This document shows, piece after piece, positions 50,231 to 58,782 of a stretch of DNA of 64,000 bases. The notes under the pieces were generated by a model, which saw nothing but the letters and a program-made list of their open reading frames with translations, had not been told where the DNA came from and searched no databases. Made by a program: the position numbers and the translations under genes. This DNA is from Cellulomonas xylanilytica (lineage in GTDB: Bacteria; Actinomycetota; Actinomycetes; Actinomycetales; Cellulomonadaceae): NCBI RefSeq assembly GCF_007989805.1, contig NZ_BJUB01000004.1, positions 124,001 through 188,000 on the forward strand, read 5' to 3'. The number at the start of each line of letters is the position of its first letter. The first letter of the stretch is position 1.

Positions 50231-52014
50231 CCGGCCTGCCGGACGGCTTCTCGCCGCGCCCCTACCCGGAGATCGTGCGCGACACCCTGACGACCCTCAC
50301 GGGAGGCACGGTCCGCGAGGTGGTGACCGTCCCGGCCGGCGAGCTCGTGGTGCTCGACACCCTCGCCGACCGCCCGATCCGCCGGGTCAGCCACCTGCAG
50401 GGCGTCGTCGACGTGGTCCGGCCGCTGCGCGACGCCAACGGCGACGTCGTGCGCGACACCCAGGGCGCCGCCGTCAGCGAGACGGTCCCGGTGCCGTACC
50501 GGTTCACGGACGCCGACTTCGAGGTGGTCGCCACCGGCCAGAACGGCACCGAGCGGGACGCCATCCGGTTCCGCCCGACGGGTCGGCGCCCGCCCACGGG
50601 CTCGACGGTCGTCGTCAACTACTACCCGTCGCAGGCGCGGCCCGCCCCCGTCACGGACCTCAACGTCGGGTCGGTCGCGCGGACGCTGCTGGAGTCGGTG
50701 GCGCGCGAGCTGGCCCTCGTGGAGCTCCAGCTCGACGCGGTGTACCGCTCGGCCTACCTGGACACGGCGCAGGGCACCTCGCTGGACAAGGTGGTCGCGC
50801 TCGTTGGGGTGACGCGCCGGCCCGGCGGCGTGCCGACCGTCCGTGTGCGGTTCGCCCGCGCCGCCGGATCGACCGGCCGGGTCGCCGTCCCGGTCGGGAC
50901 CGTGGTGTCCGACGCGGACAGCAACCGCTACGCCACGACCGTGCCGCTGGTGCTCGAGCCGGGCGAGGACTCGCGCGAGGTGCTCGCCGCCGCTGTCTCC
51001 CCCGCGACGCCGGCCGCCGCGGCCGGTGCGCTGGACCGGCTGGAGGTGCTGATCGCCGGGGTCGGCACCGTGACCAACGAGTCCCCCGCCGCCGCCGCGG
51101 GCAGCGCCGAGACCGACGACGACCTGCGACGCCGGTCCCGCGGCGCGCTCGCCGTGGCCGCCCGGGGCACGCTCGACGCGCTGCGCCTCGGCGTGCAGAA
51201 CATCGAGGGCGTGCTCGACGTGACCGCGACGGAGTTCCCGCACGGGGTCCCCGGGGAGGTCGCCCTGTCGATCAGCTACGACGGCGAGCCGACGCCCGAG
51301 CTCCTCGCGCTCGTCCGCGAGCGCATCGACGACCTGCGCCCGGCCGGGATCCGGGTGAACCCGGTGAGCACGGCGCAGCAGCCGGTCCAGGTCACGGCGA
51401 CGGTGGTGCTGGCCGGGTCCGGGGTCGGCGGGGCGGAGCTGGTGTCGCTGCAGGAGGCGCTCGAGGAGCGGGTGTCCGCCGTGCTGCGCGACGTGCCGCC
51501 GGAGGGCACGGCCCGGCAGGGGCCGTTGTCGGCCGCGGCGCTGTCCGACCCGCGCGTCGTCGACGCGACCTTCACGCTCTCCCTCGGCGGTGACCCGCAG
51601 CCGAGCGTGACGGCACCGGCCGGCACCGTGCTGGCGCCGGTCCGGCCGTTCACCCTCCTGGTCACCACGGAGAGCGGCGCCGGGCCGAGCGCCGACGTCC
51701 TGGTCGACGCGCTCGTCCCGCTGCACCTGGCGCCGGGTGTCACGGCGGCGGACGCCGAGCAGGCCCTGAGCCTCGCGGCACGCTCGTGGGCGGCGACCCT
51801 CGGCGCCGGGACCGCGGTCACGGTCGACGGCTTCATCGCGGCGGTGCGGGACGACACGCGCTACGCGGTGGTGCGGGCGGACGTCGCGCTGACCACGGAG
51901 GCGGGTGAGCGCTTCCTGCGGCTCGGTGACGGTCTCGGGGCGCATCCGGTGGGCACCGACGACAAGGTCGAGATCCGTTCCGTCGCCCTGGACGTCCGGG
52001 AAGGCGGTGCGTGA
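50227..52014 (+). CDS. Baseplate J / gp47-like wedge protein
   Basis: 595 residues from GTG overlapping the gp25 stop. The central core is typical of Baseplate_J: VRFARAAGSTGRVAVPVGTV, AAAAGSAETDDDLRRRSRGA and LRLGVQNIEGVLDVTATEFP, then VALSISYDGEPTPELLALVR and RIDDLRPAGIRV. An N-terminal 200-residue extension and a C-terminal domain of about 120 residues are longer than in P2 gpJ, more like eCIS Afp11-type proteins. It forms the outer wedge of the baseplate. Confidence 0.85.
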   Translation: MTGLPDGFSPRPYPEIVRDTLTTLTGGTVREVVTVPAGELVVLDTLADRPIRRVSHLQGVVDVVRPLRDANGDVVRDTQGAAVSETVPVPYRFTDADFEVVATGQNGTERDAIRFRPTGRRPPTGSTVVVNYYPSQARPAPVTDLNVGSVARTLLESVARELALVELQLDAVYRSAYLDTAQGTSLDKVVALVGVTRRPGGVPTVRVRFARAAGSTGRVAVPVGTVVSDADSNRYATTVPLVLEPGEDSREVLAAAVSPATPAAAAGALDRLEVLIAGVGTVTNESPAAAAGSAETDDDLRRRSRGALAVAARGTLDALRLGVQNIEGVLDVTATEFPHGVPGEVALSISYDGEPTPELLALVRERIDDLRPAGIRVNPVSTAQQPVQVTATVVLAGSGVGGAELVSLQEALEERVSAVLRDVPPEGTARQGPLSAAALSDPRVVDATFTLSLGGDPQPSVTAPAGTVLAPVRPFTLLVTTESGAGPSADVLVDALVPLHLAPGVTAADAEQALSLAARSWAATLGAGTAVTVDGFIAAVRDDTRYAVVRADVALTTEAGERFLRLGDGLGAHPVGTDDKVEIRSVALDVREGGA

Positions 52015-53285
52015 TGCGGACGGACGCGGTCCTCTCGCACCTGCCCACGCTCTACCGCGAGGGGGAGGTCGTCGGCGCGTTCGCCGGCACGTGGGGCGTG
52101 CAGCTCGACGGCCTCGACGAGGCGGGCGTCAGCGTCCAGCGTGCGCACTGGTTCGACTCCACCCCGGACCTGGACGAGGCCGTCGCGCTCGCGGCGCTCC
52201 TGGACATCGGGCCGGAGGCGTTCCACGCCGGGCTCGGCGAGTTCCGGGCGTGGGTGCACGCTCTCGTGCGGGCGCGCCTGCAGCTGGGCGCGGTCACGCG
52301 GGAGGCGCTGCGGGTGCTGGTCGCGGACTACGCCGCCGGCTTCCAGCGCGCCGCGGGCATCGCGGCGGTCGCGCCGGTCGACGCCTGGGCGCCGGATGCG
52401 GCGGGGCCCCAGCTCCTCGACAACCCGCCCCGGTCGCGTGCCGCCCGGCTGCCGGGGGCCGGCGGCTGGGAGCCGCTCGCGCAGCTGGAGGTGGACAACG
52501 GCGGGATGGACCCCGCGCCCTGGGCCGTGGTGCTGCGGGGCGTCGGCGACGCGCCCGAGCACTCCCCCCTCGTCGTGAACCGGACCACCGGGCACGCGGT
52601 GCTGTTCCGGGGGTCGGTGGCGCTGGGGCAGCGCCTGACGATCGCGCCGTCCGCGGCCGACCGCTCCGTGCTGCACGCCGACCTGGACGGCGCCGACGTC
52701 ACCGAGCGGCTCACGGTATGGACCGACCTGGTGGCGGGGGCCGGCGGACCGGGCGAGCCGGCGCCGAGCCTCGCGGCGGGTGCGCTGGCCCGCGGACGGA
52801 ACACGCTCTGGTTCCTGCCGCTCGCGACGTACGACGCCCCGGGCCTGGGCCGGTACCTGCTCGCCATGGCGGACGACACGCTCGCGCAGGGCCGGTTCGA
52901 CACGACGACCTTCGACCGCTCGTTGTTCGCGCAGCCGGCGCAGATGGCGGCACGTGTGGCGTGGGTCGAGGCCCAGCCGGCGACGCTCGAGATCCGCCTG
53001 CCGGCGCACGCGCTGGTCACCGACCCGGGGCTGACCGAGGACGGCGTCCTCGCCCGTGGCCGCCTGGAGGCCGGGCTCGACGCCGCGGTCGACCGCACCG
53101 CGGGCGCCGGGGTGGGGACCGACGTCGTGCTGCGTGCCCTGACCGACCGTCAGCCGGGCGACGCGCGGCTCGTCGGCATCTGGCCGCGCACCTTCCGGTC
53201 GGCGGGGCCCACCGGCGCCGACTCCCTGCCCGACTCCGGCGCGTCGTTCGACGTGACCGACTTCGACAGCTCTGTTCTCACCTAG
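52014..53285 (+). CDS. gpI/gp48-position baseplate or tail protein
   Basis: 423 residues; ATG 52014 (or GTG 52011, overlapping gpJ's stop). The first 120 residues begin TDAVLSHLPTLYREGEVVGA, the LPxxYRE opening seen in tail proteins of the gpI/Mu gp48/Afp12 group that close the baseplate. The rest is beta-rich with an Ala/Gly/Pro-rich composition, possibly a binding or fibre-docking domain: WAVVLRGVGDAPEHSPLVVN and RNTLWFLPLATYDAPGLGRY. The call comes from the N-terminal motif and position. Confidence 0.6.
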   Translation: MRTDAVLSHLPTLYREGEVVGAFAGTWGVQLDGLDEAGVSVQRAHWFDSTPDLDEAVALAALLDIGPEAFHAGLGEFRAWVHALVRARLQLGAVTREALRVLVADYAAGFQRAAGIAAVAPVDAWAPDAAGPQLLDNPPRSRAARLPGAGGWEPLAQLEVDNGGMDPAPWAVVLRGVGDAPEHSPLVVNRTTGHAVLFRGSVALGQRLTIAPSAADRSVLHADLDGADVTERLTVWTDLVAGAGGPGEPAPSLAAGALARGRNTLWFLPLATYDAPGLGRYLLAMADDTLAQGRFDTTTFDRSLFAQPAQMAARVAWVEAQPATLEIRLPAHALVTDPGLTEDGVLARGRLEAGLDAAVDRTAGAGVGTDVVLRALTDRQPGDARLVGIWPRTFRSAGPTGADSLPDSGASFDVTDFDSSVLT

Positions 53286-53294
53286 GAGGACACG

Positions 53295-53792
53295 ATGAAG
53301 GCCCGACTGCACCTGCAGCTCACGGACCCCGGAGGACGGGTGGTCGACGAGCGCCGCGCGCACAACACGGTGATGGCCACCGGCGCGCAGCTCGTCGCCG
53401 ACCTGTTCGCCGGGACGGGGGCTCCCATCACGCACATGGGGGTGGGGACCAACGACGACACCCCGGACGACGTCGGCGTCACCGCGCTGACCAACGGCGG
53501 CGGGGACGACACGGCCCTGGTCGGCGAGACGCTGGCCGCGATCCCGGCGACGGCGTTCACCGCCACGGTCGACGAGGAGCGGCGCGTGGTGCAGGTGCGC
53601 GTCCGGGCGACGCTGCCCGACGACGCCGCCGTCGGACGGATCCGCGAGGCGGGCCTGGTGTCCCAGGGCGACGGCGATCCCGTGCTCTACAACCGGGTGG
53701 TCTTCGCACCCGTCGACAAGGGCGACGACCACGAGCTCACGCTCTTCTGGGAGGTCGAGTTCCCGTACGGCGACCTGCAGTGGCTGACATGA
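53295..53792 (+). CDS. Tail fibre-like / fibre-attachment protein (probable)
   Basis: 165 residues with an excellent AGGAGG ribosome site. Beta-rich: LHLQLTDPGGRVVDERRAHN, MGVGTNDDTPDDVGVTALTN, and a C-terminal VVFAPVDKGDDHELTLFWEV followed by EFPYGDLQWLT. This resembles short phage proteins that start tail fibres, where a GTGxxxTxPTxxxTxL loop is typical. It probably connects the baseplate to a receptor-binding structure; no long fibre gene follows directly. Confidence 0.5.
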   Translation: MKARLHLQLTDPGGRVVDERRAHNTVMATGAQLVADLFAGTGAPITHMGVGTNDDTPDDVGVTALTNGGGDDTALVGETLAAIPATAFTATVDEERRVVQVRVRATLPDDAAVGRIREAGLVSQGDGDPVLYNRVVFAPVDKGDDHELTLFWEVEFPYGDLQWLT

Positions 53793-53805
53793 AGGGGGCC
53801 TCCTG

Positions 53806-54753
53806 ATGGCCAGGGCATCGTTCGACATCCGCCTGCAGGGGTACACCCCGGCGAACCGCGACGCGGTGGTGAGGCTCGTCAACCAGTCCACCGGGCAGAA
53901 GGTGGAGCGCAAGCCGTTCCTCGACGGGTCGCTGCTGGTGCGCGACCTCGACCCGGGCGCCTGGGAGATGACGGTCACCCACCCGAACCTCATCAACGCG
54001 ATCGACAAGCGCATCGTGCGGCTGTTCCCGCAGGACATCCCGACGCGGGTGCCGGTGATCGTGCCGCCCGACCTGTTCCGGAACACGCCGATCCGCGACA
54101 TCGTCGACGCCGACCTCGGGCCGGTCCAGCAGCAGGCCGGCGCCATCACCGCCGGCGTCGGGCGGCTGGCGGACAAGGCGCCGGGCGAGGTCATCCGGGC
54201 GGAGGACTGGAACGTGCTCGCCGGGGCGGTCGCCGACCTGGCGCGCGCCGTGGGCGAGCTGACGCGGCTGGTCTCCCCCGTCGGGCACGACCACCCGGAG
54301 CTGGCCGAGAAGTTCGCGGAGGTGCAGGGCAACATCCTGCGCTTCAGCGAGTCGTTCGGCCGCAGCCTGCTGGAGCTGCGCCGCGAGGTGGAGAGCCGCA
54401 ACCTGCGGGGCCGGCTGACCTCGGTGCTGGACAAGGGGGCGGCCTCGACGGTCATCCGCGACCGGGTGCTGCGGCGGGTGACCGAGCTCGAGCAGTCGAC
54501 GCTCGTGACCACCGCGCAGTGGTCGCCGCTGATCGCCAACCACTCCAACGCCGTGATCCGCGAGGTCCTGGAGCTGGCGAACGAGCAGGGCGCGGGCGCG
54601 GACGACTTCCTGGCGGCACCGGAGGTCAGCGGCGCGCTCACGCTCCTGCAGAACTTCTCCGGAGCCGGCGGCCAGAGCAAGCCGGAGGACGAGCTCGAGA
54701 CCTACCGACGCGGCATCGCGGCCACCGGACCCGCGCTGTTCCGCACCCTGTGA
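53806..54753 (+). CDS. Tail-cluster protein with AEDWN...HDHPE module
   Basis: 315 residues, GGGGGCC upstream of the ATG. Residues 1-90 are a beta domain (FDIRLQGYTPANRDAVVRLV). A module with GEVIRAEDWNVLAGAVADLA and, about 25 residues on, PVGHDHPELAEKFAEVQGN follows. The C-terminal half is helical. The same module opens the next protein (GELVAADDWNTVVAAIIEVG, then VPQHEHPD), so the two may assemble through it. I recognise no family for the whole protein. It is co-directional and 12 bp from the next gene. Confidence 0.55.
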   Translation: MARASFDIRLQGYTPANRDAVVRLVNQSTGQKVERKPFLDGSLLVRDLDPGAWEMTVTHPNLINAIDKRIVRLFPQDIPTRVPVIVPPDLFRNTPIRDIVDADLGPVQQQAGAITAGVGRLADKAPGEVIRAEDWNVLAGAVADLARAVGELTRLVSPVGHDHPELAEKFAEVQGNILRFSESFGRSLLELRREVESRNLRGRLTSVLDKGAASTVIRDRVLRRVTELEQSTLVTTAQWSPLIANHSNAVIREVLELANEQGAGADDFLAAPEVSGALTLLQNFSGAGGQSKPEDELETYRRGIAATGPALFRTL

Positions 54754-54765
54754 CGAGGAGTCGCC

Positions 54766-56448
54766 ATGCCCACCGCCGTCGAGATCGAGCAGCTGCAGGC
54801 CCTCATCGAGCGACTGGCACCGCTCGCCGCCAAGGCCCGTGGTGAGCTCGTCGCGGCCGACGACTGGAACACGGTCGTCGCCGCCATCATCGAGGTCGGT
54901 CGCGCCACCCTGGCGACCGGCACGCCGGAGGTGCCGCAGCACGAGCACCCGGACCAGGTGTCCCTCGGGTGGCTCGACCCGCAGCTGCGGCAGATCGTCA
55001 CGGGCGGCGGGCTCAAGGACCCTGCCCTCGACAGCGCGCTGATCAAGCTGCGCCGGGACGTCAGCGTGCTCGACACGCGACTCGGCCGGGTGGGCGAGGA
55101 CCTGACGTCGACCCGGTCGCGGCTCGACGTGGTGGCGACGAACGACGTGACGCGCTCCGCGACGCTCGACCGGCTCAACCGCAAGGTGCTGGGCGCCGCC
55201 GAGGGCCGCGGCGACATCGCCGACCTGCGCGTCACGCTGCGCACCCTGCAGACCGAGGTCGGCCGCGCGGTCGAGGTGGGCAGCCAGCTCGAGGTGGACG
55301 GGGAACCCCTCGACGTCGCGGGTCTGGTCCAGCGGGTGGGCGCCGTCGAGCAGCTGCGCGACCGCCTGACCCGGCCGGACGGCTCCCTGCTCGACGCGTC
55401 CGGCCTGGAGGTGCGGCTCACCGAGCTGCAGGCCGCGCTCGTCACCCAGGAGCAGCTCACCGAGGCGATCGACGAGGTGCGCACGGGACGGGGACCGCTG
55501 GACCTGGACCAGGTGCTGGACGCCGCGCGCGGTGCCGCGCGGGCCGAGGCCGGGTCCGCCGTCGAGACGCTCGGCACCGACCTGCGCTCGCAGCTGGCGA
55601 GCCGGTTCGCCCAGATCGGGCAGGTCGTCGACGACACGGTCCGGCGCGAGACCGCGGCCGTGGTCGAACAGGTCCTCACCACCACCCGCACGGAGCTCGC
55701 CGAGTCCCTGAAGACCGTGGACGGTGCCCTGCGCGAGCAGCTGACCGCGGACCTCGACGCCCGGCTCGCGGTGGCGACCGAGGAGACCCGCGCCGCGCTG
55801 GCGTCGTTCTCGGACTCGATCGGCGCGCAGGTGGAGCGGGCCGTCGACGGCAGGCTCGCGAACGCGCTCGGCGAGGTCACCGGCCGGCTGTCCGCGCTGG
55901 ACGAGCGTCAGGGCGCGCTCGACGCGCTCCTCAAGGACAACGGCGCTCGCCTGGACCAGCTGGACGAGCGCGTCGAGGTCAACCGCCGCGCCGAGCTCGA
56001 GCAGCGCGAGCAGCTGCGCAAGGACCTGCTCGAGCAGATCGGGCGCCTGGAGGTCCGGATCGACGACCGCGTCGGCCGCGGGATCCTCGACGCCCGGACG
56101 GCCCTCGCGCTCGACCTGGAGGCGGACGTGGCAGCCGCCCGGCGCGACCTGGAGGCGAGGCTCGGCGACGTCGCCCGGCAGGCGGCCGCGACCGAGGTGC
56201 AGGTGCTCGGCAACGGCCTGCGCGCCGACGTGCAGGGCGTGGTCCGCCAGCAGGTCGAGGCCGAGACGGCAGGCGTGAAGGACACCGTCGCGGGAGAGCT
56301 CGACGGGTTGCGCCAGCAGGTCGCCGGACTGGTCACCAACGAGGTCGCGCGGCAGACGGAGAACGTGCCGCAGCTCGTCGAGAAGCAGTTCGCGACGCTC
56401 CGCCCCGAGCTGGAGCGCCTGGTCGACACCCGCATCGGGCGGGGGTGA
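54766..56448 (+). CDS. Long coiled-coil tail-cluster protein
   Basis: 560 residues. After the N-terminal AADDWN...HEHPD module (residues about 25-60) nearly all the protein is predicted coiled coil with regular Leu/Val heptads: SALIKLRRDVSVLDTRLGRV, LVTQEQLTEAIDEVRTGRGP, QLDERVEVNRRAELEQREQL. It is rich in Arg/Glu/Ala and lacks Cys. It could be a rod-like fibre shaft or a length determinant; a 560-residue coil would span about 80 nm. Position after the fibre-like gene favours a fibre or trimeric stalk, but there is no receptor-binding tip domain at the C-terminus. Confidence 0.6.
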   Translation: MPTAVEIEQLQALIERLAPLAAKARGELVAADDWNTVVAAIIEVGRATLATGTPEVPQHEHPDQVSLGWLDPQLRQIVTGGGLKDPALDSALIKLRRDVSVLDTRLGRVGEDLTSTRSRLDVVATNDVTRSATLDRLNRKVLGAAEGRGDIADLRVTLRTLQTEVGRAVEVGSQLEVDGEPLDVAGLVQRVGAVEQLRDRLTRPDGSLLDASGLEVRLTELQAALVTQEQLTEAIDEVRTGRGPLDLDQVLDAARGAARAEAGSAVETLGTDLRSQLASRFAQIGQVVDDTVRRETAAVVEQVLTTTRTELAESLKTVDGALREQLTADLDARLAVATEETRAALASFSDSIGAQVERAVDGRLANALGEVTGRLSALDERQGALDALLKDNGARLDQLDERVEVNRRAELEQREQLRKDLLEQIGRLEVRIDDRVGRGILDARTALALDLEADVAAARRDLEARLGDVARQAAATEVQVLGNGLRADVQGVVRQQVEAETAGVKDTVAGELDGLRQQVAGLVTNEVARQTENVPQLVEKQFATLRPELERLVDTRIGRG

Positions 56449-56451
56449 CCC

Positions 56452-57336
56452 GTGCTGACGGAGCTCGAGTCCCGGCTCGCGGACGTGCTGGGGGCGGCAC
56501 TCCCGGCACCGTTCGGCGGCCGGGTGCGCCGCCTGGGTGCACCCGCACCGGCCGGGCCGGGACCCGTCGTGCGCCTCGGCGTGCAGGGCTGGACGCCGCT
56601 CGAGCCGGACGTCTTCTCGACCCGCCCCGAGCTCGGCGCCGGCGCCCCGACGCTGCGCCGCGTGGTGCGGCTCCGGGTGGACATCGGGCTCGACGTGGCC
56701 ACGGACCCACCGGGTGACCGGCTCGGCGAGCTCGCGGGCGCCGACGCGCTGCTGTACGCGCTCCAGGACCCGGGCGTCCGCACGGCGACCGCCCTGGTGG
56801 CGCCCGGAGACCAGGGGTTCCGGCTCGACAGCCTCGAGCTGGCGCCGGTCGGCGAGCAGGACGACGACCCCGACGTGCTGGTGCGTGCCGAGGGCTGGTT
56901 CTGGCCCGTGGGCGTGCCCGGTCAGGAGGGCCGCGAGATCGCCCGCGCGCTCGTCCGCGAGGTGCGCCTGCCCGTGCGGCTCCTGCTGGGCGCCGCCCTC
57001 GAGGCCGGCGGACCGGAGGTCACCTGCGACCTGGTGTTCGGGGCGACCGGCACGCTCGACGTGTCGGCCGGCCCGGCGGTGGCGGCGCCGTTCGGGGCGG
57101 TGGCGCTGCGGGTGCTCGACGCGGGCGGTGGCCCCGGGGTCGGCGTGCTGGGCGCCGACGGGTCCCCGTCCGGCTCGACGGTCGTCGCGGTTGTGGAGGG
57201 CGCCGGCACCACGTTCACCTACACACCCCCGGCCGCGGCGGCGCGCGAGCACCTCGTCGTCCTCGCGCACGCGGGCGACGGCGGCGACGCGCGGACCGGC
57301 ATGGAGCTGGCGCGGTTCGAGCTGGTGACGCCGTGA
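56452..57336 (+). CDS. Unrecognised tail-cluster protein with beta sandwich C-terminus
   Basis: 294 residues from GTG 56452, four bases after the previous stop. Residues 1-185 alternate strand and helix (VRLRVDIGLDVATDP, LYALQDPGVRTATAL, VLVRAEGWFWPVGVPGQEGR), a pattern like head-tail or tail-completion adaptors. The last 100 residues look like an Ig/fibronectin-like beta domain ending MELARFELVTP. I do not recognise a family. It overlaps the next gene (GTGA), so it belongs to the same operon. Confidence 0.5.
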   Translation: MLTELESRLADVLGAALPAPFGGRVRRLGAPAPAGPGPVVRLGVQGWTPLEPDVFSTRPELGAGAPTLRRVVRLRVDIGLDVATDPPGDRLGELAGADALLYALQDPGVRTATALVAPGDQGFRLDSLELAPVGEQDDDPDVLVRAEGWFWPVGVPGQEGREIARALVREVRLPVRLLLGAALEAGGPEVTCDLVFGATGTLDVSAGPAVAAPFGAVALRVLDAGGGPGVGVLGADGSPSGSTVVAVVEGAGTTFTYTPPAAAAREHLVVLAHAGDGGDARTGMELARFELVTP

Positions 57337-58772
57337 CCGCGCTCGCCGTCGGCACCGCGGCCGCAGTCAGCGTCACCCTCGACACCGTCGCGCTGCTGCC
57401 CGCCGTCGCGATCACCCCCTCGGGCCTGCAGCTCACCACCCCGTGGCGCGCGGTGACCGGAGCCACCGGGGCGCGCGTCGCGAGCGCCGTGCTCACGGTC
57501 GACCCCGTGACGCACGGCTCCGGCCGGGACGTCGGGACCGTCAGCCCGGGCGCGACCGGCGTCCAGACCCTCACCGTCCGGCCGCCGGACCCCGCAGTCC
57601 CGACCCGCGCGCTCACCATCCCGGGCCTGCCCGCCGTGCTCGACGCCAACCCGGCCCTGCGCGTCGTGGTGCAGCAGGGCGGGCAGCCGGTGGTCGCCGT
57701 CCCGCCCCTGCCGGGCAACGGACAGCTCCTCCCGGCGCAGCTCACCGGCGGGTCCCGGTCCGGGGCGCAGGTCACGGTGCCCGACCTGCTGGGCACCCTC
57801 ACGGTGAGCGTCGCGCTCGGCAGCACGCTCCAGGACCTGGTGAAGCAGCCGTTCACGCACCAGGACGTCCGCCTGCGCGTCGCCCCCATGCCCGTCGGGG
57901 TGCACGTGCTCGGCCCCGACGGCGACGAGCAGCTCGCGGTCCCCGGGCCGGTCCGCGCCCGGATCACCCACGACCTCGCCCCCGCGCTCCAGCGCCACCT
58001 CACCGCGGCGGTGACCGCCGCACCCGGCGGCACCGCGCCGATCACCGTGCGCAGCGACGCGCAGGGTGAGGCCCGGCTGCAGCTGCGCGTGGACGGGGTC
58101 GTGATCGAGCGCACGCTCGACGGACGCCTCACGGTCGAGTGCGACGGCGCCCCGACGACGGTCGCCCGACCGGGACCACCCCCCGGCCGCCCCCCGACGC
58201 GCACCGTCGCCGACGTCACGATCACGCACCACGGCGCCGCGATCCACCCGGCCTCCGACCCCGTGCCGGCGGTGGACGCGGACACCGCCGGTCTCGCCGT
58301 GCGCGACGCACCGGTGGTCCGCCGGATCGCGGCCGCGACGCTCGCGGGCGAACGGGTCGCGCGTGTGGCGGTCGTCGGCTGGCCCCACGGCGAGACGGAC
58401 CTCGCGCTCGTGGTGGCCGGGCGGAGCCTGACCCGCACGGCGCTGCCGGCGGCCGACGGACGCACTCCCGCACGGGTCGTGTGGTTCGACCTGGGCGAGC
58501 CCGCAGCCGTGGAGGGGCCGCTGGAGCTCTCGCTGCGGGCGACCCGCGGGGCGTTCCGGTGGCTCGCAGCGCCGGAGCCCGCCTGCCGGATCGCCGTCGC
58601 GACCGCGCCCGAGGGCACGCACGTCACCGTCGGCGGGACCACCGTGGCGCTGACCGGCGCCGAGACGCACGTGCCGGCGGCGGTGCTCGACGGCGTCGAC
58701 GGCTGGGTCGTCGCGACCGACCAGCTGTGCGCGGTCGCGCTGTCCGGCGCCGTCATGGAGTTCGCGCCGTGA
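57333..58772 (+). CDS. Unrecognised beta-rich tail-cluster protein
   Basis: 479 residues; GTG overlaps the previous stop. It is almost wholly beta in character with many Val/Thr/Ala strands (AVSVTLDTVALLPAVAITPS, VGVHVLGPDGDEQLAVPGPV, VLDGVDGWVVATDQLCAVAL) and a Pro-rich hinge near residue 275 (PGPPPGRPPTR). There is no signal peptide and no catalytic motif. Several Ig-like or carrier domains on a tail-like particle surface would fit. Function unknown. Confidence 0.5.
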   Translation: MTALAVGTAAAVSVTLDTVALLPAVAITPSGLQLTTPWRAVTGATGARVASAVLTVDPVTHGSGRDVGTVSPGATGVQTLTVRPPDPAVPTRALTIPGLPAVLDANPALRVVVQQGGQPVVAVPPLPGNGQLLPAQLTGGSRSGAQVTVPDLLGTLTVSVALGSTLQDLVKQPFTHQDVRLRVAPMPVGVHVLGPDGDEQLAVPGPVRARITHDLAPALQRHLTAAVTAAPGGTAPITVRSDAQGEARLQLRVDGVVIERTLDGRLTVECDGAPTTVARPGPPPGRPPTRTVADVTITHHGAAIHPASDPVPAVDADTAGLAVRDAPVVRRIAAATLAGERVARVAVVGWPHGETDLALVVAGRSLTRTALPAADGRTPARVVWFDLGEPAAVEGPLELSLRATRGAFRWLAAPEPACRIAVATAPEGTHVTVGGTTVALTGAETHVPAAVLDGVDGWVVATDQLCAVALSGAVMEFAP

Positions 58773-58782
58773 GGGGGCCGTC

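Noticed and set aside
53737-57270. Open frame of 1177 codons on the minus strand
   Set aside because: It is antisense to the coiled-coil and neighbouring tail genes. Its composition mirrors their codon bias and no motif is present.
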